Source of the DNA: Cytophagales bacterium
Lineage (GTDB): Bacteria > Bacteroidota > Bacteroidia > Cytophagales > 172606-1
Length of the DNA: 64,000 nt
Assembly: GCA_030448185.1 (NCBI GenBank)
Contig: JAUJNL010000027.1
Coordinates: forward strand, 1-64,000
Direction: 5' to 3'
Both the position numbers and the translations under genes were made by a program. Of this stretch, positions 59,004 to 64,000 are shown one piece after another. Below the pieces are notes generated by a model, which saw only the letters and a list, made by a program, of their open reading frames with translations, searched no databases and was not told where the DNA came from. Each line of letters starts with the position of its first letter. The stretch's first letter is position 1.

Positions 59004-59709
59004 TTACCTGACCGCCGATATGATCTGGTAGCCAATTTGTAAGGGTTCCTGTTCGATAGGCCAGCCAAAAAAGGCCGACATACCCAACCGGTAAAAACGG
59101 TACTTGAAAGTCCATGACCAAGCCCCGGGGCACCGGAAAACCTTGGTACTAACGGATGAGGCCAGACCTTTTTCGGATAGAAAATCAAAGAATCCTGGTA
59201 AAAACTGGCTACGTGAAAAGCTCCTTCCCGAAGCCGCATGGGACTCCGTTGTCTCAGCTCATTGAATGGCGTCAGAATATAAAGGATTTTGCAATACTTA
59301 ATCAGATGAGCGGCAATCTGCTGGTATTGTTCAAAATGTTCGAGCACATTGGAGCAATAAATGATATCGTAGGGAGTATCAAGCTCTTCAAAGCCACCCA
59401 CAAAGAAATGGGCCAACTGTCCGAATTGCTCATTGGCTCTGCGAATAGCGGAGGGTGCCACATCACAACCATACAAGCGGGCCTCCGGATAGTTTTGCCG
59501 CCACACGGGCAAGGCATCACCCAAGGCGCATCCCATATCCAATACAGTGAAATTGCCCGAATAGGGAATGGTAAAATGTTGATGGAAATACCGGGCAAAA
59601 GTCTCGTCTGATGGCTACCGCGTTGCTGATCGTACAACCCACCTTCGCGGTACTCATCTTCGTAGGTTCCGCGGGTATTCGGGTTCAGGGGAGAGAGAGT
59701 CAGCAACAT
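59004..59709 (-). pseudogene. Class I SAM-dependent methyltransferase, frameshifted
   Basis: The start is MLLTLSPLNPNTRGTYEDEY. Frames change near 59605 and again near 59135. The core is intact: VLDMGCALGDALPVWRQNYP (SAM-binding motif I), ARLYGCDVAPSAIRRANEQF, and DIIYCSNVLEHFEQYQQIAA (motif with the VLEHF block typical of methyltransferase type 11/12/23). The C-terminus, with the frame restored, reads FKYRFYRLGMSAFFGWP and stops at 59004. The target is unknown; small-molecule or glycan-linked substrates are typical for this class. Confidence 0.72.
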
Positions 59710-60122
59710 ATGATCAAACCATTTTTAATGCCAAAGTGGAACTATAGAATGAAGATGACCCCAAATTTAATGATCGTTCCGGCAATGTAAGGTATTAAGG
59801 TGATTAAATCAGGCATTTCAATTCTGCCCGTCAGAATCAGGAACCTACATTAAAATCCAGTATCGGGCTGGCATTAACCGGAGGGTATTGATTCTGATTT
59901 GAGTGTGGATATCTCCCGTCCGAATTCTCCAATGGCCGCTAATCCTTACAACATCCCGCGGTAGACTCCTCAACGGCCACTTGTCCAGCAACTTTACGCG
60001 AATAAATTCGGGACGCTATTCGAAATGTTACCACGGATAGCCATTTTTTCCGATTTGAGCTTTTGCTGCCGCTTAACTAAAACTGTTGCATCAGCCAGTT
60101 ACATCAGCCCAATTCCTATTTC
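59710..60122. other. Intergenic region with no gene seen
   Basis: The gap between the divergent methyltransferase and M48 genes, about 410 bases. It must hold both promoters. No TAnnTTTG with a good spacing was found, and no hairpin stands out. Confidence 0.4.
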
Positions 60123-62384
60123 ATGAAAAGACGTTACTTCCGTGCTTTCCCACTACTTTGGTTGCTGGCGGGTAGTCCATTGTTTGCCCAGGATTTTAAT
60201 GATTATAAACCGCTGGAGTCTTCCGGCCGGATTCCGGATGATTTTATCCAGCTTTCTTCCGAGAAGTATGAACAGGACAAAAGTACCATTGCCCGGCACG
60301 AAAAATCATTTGACAAAAGGGCGAAACGGCAGTTTTACCTGGAAAACAGCTTTCGTCTACGGGAATTGCTGCACAGCGGTAAAATATTGTTTAATGATCC
60401 GGTTGGCGTGTATGTCAATCAGGTAGCCGACCGGGTGCTGGCCCATGACCCGGCCCTGCGCAAGCAGATTCGCAATTACGTCGTGAAATCTCCCTCGGTG
60501 AACGCTTTTGCGACCAACAGCGGGATGGTTTTTATCAATCTGGGATTAATTGCCCAACTGGAAACCGAATCGCAACTGGCCTTTATTTTATCCCACGAGT
60601 TTACGCACTACCTCAAAAAGCACGTAGTCAATCAGTACGTGGAAGATCAGAAGATCGACGCCGGACGCAACGTGTACCGTTCCCTCTCTGGCGATGAAAA
60701 GCTGCTGAGCCGCAATAATTATTCAAAAGAACTGGAAACCGAGGCCGACCTGCACGGGCTTGAGATTTTCCTCAAATCGGACTACAGTACCCGTAAGCTC
60801 AAGGGCGTATTCGATGTTATGCAGTTCGACTACCTGCCGTTTGACGATGTTCCCTTCGAAAAATCATTTCTGGAAAGCCAAAATCTGCAGTTGCCCCCTT
60901 CTTATTTCCTGGAAAAAGTAAAAAGTATATCACCCCCCAAGGACGAAGACGAATCTAAAAGTACGCACCCCAGCATTGAAAAAAGAAGGGGATATATTCT
61001 GGATAAGATCAGCAGCCAGACGGAGACCCATAAAAAAGACTACCTCGTTTCGGAGGAAGCCTTCCTGAAGGCCAGAAAGGCGGCCCGTTATGACTTGTCA
61101 TCCATTTATCTGGCAAACCTGCAGTACGAAAAGGCCTTCTATAACTCCTATCTGCTGCTGAGGGAAATGCCCGGAAATCAATACTTGCAGAAAATAGTTG
61201 CCAAGTCGTTGTATGGTTTGACTAAGTATGCCAACGAAGACGATTTTAATAAAGTACACACAGATTACCAGGATATTGAGGGGTGTTCGCAGCAAGTGTA
61301 TCACCTGTTTGAGAAGCTGAAGCCGAAGGAACTGAATGCCGTGGCGCTTAAATACATCTGGAACCTGAAGAAAAAGTACCCCGGTGATCAGGAGCTGAAT
61401 GTATTATCGGATGATTTACTCAAATCTCTGGTCAATAAACATTGTGAATCGAAGCTGGATTTTTCGACCAAGGCATTTTCAGAGATTCGTCAGGCCAGCC
61501 TGCCCGCCGATACTGCCTCCGCCAACAAGCTCAATAAATACGCCAAAATTGATCAGAGTCTCGCCAACGAAAGGCTCTCCTGGGAAGATCATTTCGTGAA
61601 ATACATCTTCGTGGATAATTTCGGAGAGAAAGACTTTACCGAGTCATTTGATAAATACCTAAGCGAAAAAGAAAAAGCCAATCAGAAGCGTCAGGAAACC
61701 AAGCGGCAGAAAAGGGTCCGGATCCGGATGGAGAAAAAGGAAAAGGCCAAAGCCCAAAGAATACACCGGAAAAAAGGGTATGCCTTGGGAATTGATAAAA
61801 TTGTGATGGTGAATCCGTGGTACGCCAAGATTGACCAGCGCAAGAAAAAGCCGGTAAACTACATGGCCTCCGAAAGTGCCGAGCTTGCTCTCAATAATCA
61901 GATTATGAAGAATGCGGAAAGAGCCAAGTTGGAAGTAGACTTACTGGGAGACCATTCATTCACCAGTACGGATGTGCAGAAATTTAATGATTATGTCTTT
62001 CTGAAAAACTGGTTTAGAGAACGGGCAGAACATTTGGAGGCCGAAGTGCCCATGGAAAACCTGGAAGCTGAACAGGTGCAGGCACTGGTAGCCCGGTACG
62101 GAACCAAGTATTACTGCTGGTCGGGCTTAGTGGATGTGCGGGAGAAGAAAAGAGGTGCCGGATTAGTGCTTTTCTACACGGCCATCGTGTATCCGCTGCT
62201 TCCTTTTGGCGTCTACTACGCCGTCACGCCTGACTATAATACCTATTACTACTCACTGGTATTCGATATTACCACCGGGAAGCCGGTCTTTACGGACATT
62301 CAGTACATCGACCGGAAAAACAACCGTGACATTCTTAACTCCACGGTATACAACACCTTCTATCAGTTAAAAAAGAAAAGATAG
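60123..62384 (+). CDS. Large exported M48-family metalloprotease
   Basis: A 753-residue periplasmic protease. Signal peptide about residues 1-23 (LLAGSPLFAQ). The zinc motif is HEFTH at residues 158-162 in LAFILSHEFTHYLKKH, with the third ligand in KELETEADLHGLEIF (about residue 205), as in BepA-type M48 proteins that act on outer-membrane assembly. After about residue 290 the protein has a long helical region with TPR-like segments (YLANLQYEKAFYNSYLLLRE) and a very basic coiled stretch (about 515-560, many Lys, Arg and Glu). A C-terminal domain has hydrophobic segments (LFYTAIVYPLLPFGVYYAVT). This is more than twice the length of a minimal M48 domain. A terminator follows. Confidence 0.9.
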   Translation: MKRRYFRAFPLLWLLAGSPLFAQDFNDYKPLESSGRIPDDFIQLSSEKYEQDKSTIARHEKSFDKRAKRQFYLENSFRLRELLHSGKILFNDPVGVYVNQVADRVLAHDPALRKQIRNYVVKSPSVNAFATNSGMVFINLGLIAQLETESQLAFILSHEFTHYLKKHVVNQYVEDQKIDAGRNVYRSLSGDEKLLSRNNYSKELETEADLHGLEIFLKSDYSTRKLKGVFDVMQFDYLPFDDVPFEKSFLESQNLQLPPSYFLEKVKSISPPKDEDESKSTHPSIEKRRGYILDKISSQTETHKKDYLVSEEAFLKARKAARYDLSSIYLANLQYEKAFYNSYLLLREMPGNQYLQKIVAKSLYGLTKYANEDDFNKVHTDYQDIEGCSQQVYHLFEKLKPKELNAVALKYIWNLKKKYPGDQELNVLSDDLLKSLVNKHCESKLDFSTKAFSEIRQASLPADTASANKLNKYAKIDQSLANERLSWEDHFVKYIFVDNFGEKDFTESFDKYLSEKEKANQKRQETKRQKRVRIRMEKKEKAKAQRIHRKKGYALGIDKIVMVNPWYAKIDQRKKKPVNYMASESAELALNNQIMKNAERAKLEVDLLGDHSFTSTDVQKFNDYVFLKNWFRERAEHLEAEVPMENLEAEQVQALVARYGTKYYCWSGLVDVREKKRGAGLVLFYTAIVYPLLPFGVYYAVTPDYNTYYYSLVFDITTGKPVFTDIQYIDRKNNRDILNSTVYNTFYQLKKKR

Positions 62385-62390
62385 TCCATC

Positions 62391-62431
62391 GGCTACCCTG
62401 CTTGCTCATGTAGTAGCAGGGAGCCTTTCTA
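62391..62431 (+). terminator. Rho-independent terminator after the M48 gene
   Basis: GGCTACCCTGCT pairs with AGCAGGGAGCC (one bulged A) and is followed by TTTCT. It stands seven bases past the stop. Confidence 0.75.
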
Positions 62432-62450
62432 TACCGAAATCATCCCCCGA

Positions 62451-63122
62451 ATGAAAAGAAATTTATATAGTCTGATCATCGTACTCTTCACTTTTGCCGG
62501 CACGCTGCAAGCCCAGCCCGGTTATCAGGGCCGGAAATGGTCCGTCCAAGGAAATTTGATGTTTCTGCCCGCCCTGACTAATGCCAGCTATGGCCGCGAA
62601 CCCGGCCTGACTACTTTTAACATCACCGGCGAGGCCACTGTGGATTATGTGCTGAGCAGACGTACCAGTGTCGGCTTATCGTACCGCCGTATCCGGACCA
62701 GCAATATTAACGACTATGGCGTAAGCGGCGTGTCAAAAACTAAAGTGTTCTCTAACGCTTATGGCATCCATTACCGCATTTATAAGCGCAAAAACGGCAA
62801 TATAGCGCCACTGGGCAAATACTTTCAGTGGGGTGCCGGGGCTATGTTCAATCAGGTAAAGAAGCCGGAGAAGAGCAGCAAACCTGTCGACTTCAAAACC
62901 TATAGCTTTCGTATGGGAGCGGGCCGCAACCGGATTCTGTATGACCGGCTGATCCTGAGCTACGGCTGGGAGTTCGGGTACATGTTCACCGGCCTGAAGA
63001 GAGATGGCCTGGTTGGGGCTACTTATTACTACAAGGATGATGCCCAAACCATGGCGCAATATCGTCTTTGGCGTCATTCCTTACTCAACCTGAAAGTGGG
63101 CCTGGGCTTTCTGGCGTATTAA
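62451..63122 (+). CDS. Putative outer-membrane beta-barrel protein
   Basis: A 223-residue exported protein with a signal peptide (MKRNLYSLIIVLFTFAGTLQ, cleaved near AQPGY). The body alternates amphipathic strands typical of small outer-membrane barrels (TGEATVDYVLSRRTSVGLSY, RMGAGRNRILYDRLILSYGW, and the closing LLNLKVGLGFLAY). It ends in an aromatic residue as such barrels do. It lies between the M48 protease and a lipoprotein in the same direction. Function is unknown. Confidence 0.75.
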   Translation: MKRNLYSLIIVLFTFAGTLQAQPGYQGRKWSVQGNLMFLPALTNASYGREPGLTTFNITGEATVDYVLSRRTSVGLSYRRIRTSNINDYGVSGVSKTKVFSNAYGIHYRIYKRKNGNIAPLGKYFQWGAGAMFNQVKKPEKSSKPVDFKTYSFRMGAGRNRILYDRLILSYGWEFGYMFTGLKRDGLVGATYYYKDDAQTMAQYRLWRHSLLNLKVGLGFLAY

Positions 63123-63176
63123 TAGTCTGGCTTGAAATGTTTATTCATTCTACTATCGAAAAGTATCCTATCAATC

Positions 63177-63920
63177 ATGAATTATACTTGGAATAAGACC
63201 TGGGCTTACGGTTGGTGTTTGCTGCTAATCAGTTGTCTATCGGGCTGCAGCATAATTGGGATTGACCCATTCGAAAATCCGGCCCCTCGTGAGCCTAAAG
63301 CAGTACCCGACCACTACGAAAACTACAATTCCATCCCCGCGTCCAAGAAGACGGTCTCGTTGAGTGAACCCTTTAGTGACAATAGCCGCAACTGGCCACT
63401 CTATAGCAGTTCGTGGGACTATCTGATCAGTATCAGCGGAGGGGCGCTACGGATGAATAATAGAGCCAGTTCTACGCAGCAGTGCGTGATTAGTCTGCCG
63501 GCACTTACCGGAGCCGAGGATTTTGAGATTGAGGCCTATCTCAAGTTAGAGGACGCATCTTATAGTTATGGCAATGCGGGTATGGTAATCTGGGGTTTGA
63601 GCAATACAACCCCAGACCAGCGGCAATACGCTAGAATAAGTATTTATTCCGGCGATTACACCTTTGATTACTACAACGGAACAACTTATCACTCAACCGA
63701 CATTTCCGGGAACAGTTGGAAAGGTTCGTTCAACCGTAGCGGTTTTAACACACTTACTGTTCGTAGAGTGAAAAATAACTGCTATTACTTCCTCAATGGC
63801 ACCTTGCTTACCAAAAACCCAGCAGTTGGTTTCTACGGAAACCGTATCGGCTTCCAGGTAAGCTCTTATACGAACATGACCGTGGATTACCTGACGGTGA
63901 GTAAGCTAACGCTGAATTAA
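63177..63920 (+). CDS. Lipoprotein with a laminin-G-like beta-sandwich
   Basis: A 247-residue lipoprotein. The start MNYTWNKTWAYGWCLLLISC is followed by a lipobox with the probable lipid-attached Cys in LSGCS. The mature part contains a concanavalin/LamG-like fold: LSEPFSDNSRNWPLYSSSWD, then EIEAYLKLEDASYSYGNAGM, VRRVKNNCYYFLNGTLLTKN, and YGNRIGFQVSSYTNMTVDYL. This arrangement often binds sugars and resembles DUF1080-type sandwiches, but no catalytic residues can be named. The ATG at 63177 is preferred over one at 63132 because it places the hydrophobic core correctly. Confidence 0.75.
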   Translation: MNYTWNKTWAYGWCLLLISCLSGCSIIGIDPFENPAPREPKAVPDHYENYNSIPASKKTVSLSEPFSDNSRNWPLYSSSWDYLISISGGALRMNNRASSTQQCVISLPALTGAEDFEIEAYLKLEDASYSYGNAGMVIWGLSNTTPDQRQYARISIYSGDYTFDYYNGTTYHSTDISGNSWKGSFNRSGFNTLTVRRVKNNCYYFLNGTLLTKNPAVGFYGNRIGFQVSSYTNMTVDYLTVSKLTLN

Positions 63921-63952
63921 AAACAATTTCGTATCCTTTTTTATAACTTCTT

Positions 63953-64000
63953 ATGAGAAAGTTCATTCTCCATTTGTTACTGCTAGTTTGCGCCTCCTAT
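63953..64000 (+). CDS. Start of an exported protein, truncated by the window edge
   Basis: The last 48 bases read MRKFILHLLLLVCASY, the beginning of a signal peptide. The gene continues past the window, so nothing more can be said. Confidence 0.6.
   Translation, partial: MRKFILHLLLLVCASY

Overview
This 64 kb window reads as chromosome of a gliding-type or environmental Bacteroidota, most likely order Cytophagales. The signs are SusC/SusD pairs, several proteins ending in type IX secretion (T9SS) sorting domains, PorD, an OstA-like LptA-domain protein, Bacteroidota-type promoters (TAnnTTTG), and the conserved block bamD - rpoZ - coaBC - porD - recN. No genus is claimed. No rRNA, tRNA, CRISPR array or prophage was seen.

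Layout. 0-3 kb: two FtsX-like ABC permeases separated by a MITE-like repeat. 3.2-4.7 kb: a broken secreted sugar-binding protein. 5.3-8 kb: an NtrC-type regulator and its histidine kinase. 8.4-9.1 kb: a 3-keto-disaccharide hydrolase-like lipoprotein. 9.7-16.2 kb: a roughly 2,100-residue thermolysin-family (M4) secreted protease with FN3, CUB, IPT, FG-GAP and MBG modules and a T9SS tail. 16.6-19.8 kb: a surface protein and a C-terminal processing protease. 20.4-39.8 kb: an accessory, glycan-related region with two sulfatases, a SusC gene cut by an ISAs1-family element, SusD, two ELWxxDGT/malectin/T9SS paralogues, a carboxypeptidase-regulatory lipoprotein, a DUF4268 gene and several gene remnants. 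40.6-53.2 kb: housekeeping (tilS, OstA-like, a small T9SS-tail protein, bamD, rpoZ, coaBC, porD, a VOC protein, recN, an MBL hydrolase, fabI). 53.2-64 kb: AT-rich hypotheticals, a polytopic membrane protein, an RlmI-like methyltransferase, a secreted nuclease, a SAM methyltransferase, a large M48 protease and envelope proteins.

How the genes work together. The 20-40 kb region looks like a polysaccharide utilisation locus for a sulfated glycan: sulfatases remove sulfate, SusD binds and SusC imports oligosaccharides, and malectin-type T9SS proteins may bind glycan at the surface. The SusC gene carries a clean insertion sequence with a 10-bp target duplication, and removing the element restores one open frame. 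The T9SS is represented here by PorD and by many cargo proteins.

Quality caveat. Many genes are split by single-base frame changes, clustered at about 3.2-5.5, 8.6-13.5, 32.8-35.0, 37.5-41.9, 49.3-50.6 and 58.8-59.7 kb, while the stretches between are clean. Because tilS, normally essential, is among the most broken, most of these look like sequence errors and not real gene decay. Broken genes are given with full restored extents. I found no convincing wholly new system. The most notable items are the IS insertion, a 64-bp near-perfect palindrome at 35.5 kb, several MITE- or REP-like repeats, and the ELWxxDGT/malectin family with an orphan sorting-domain remnant.
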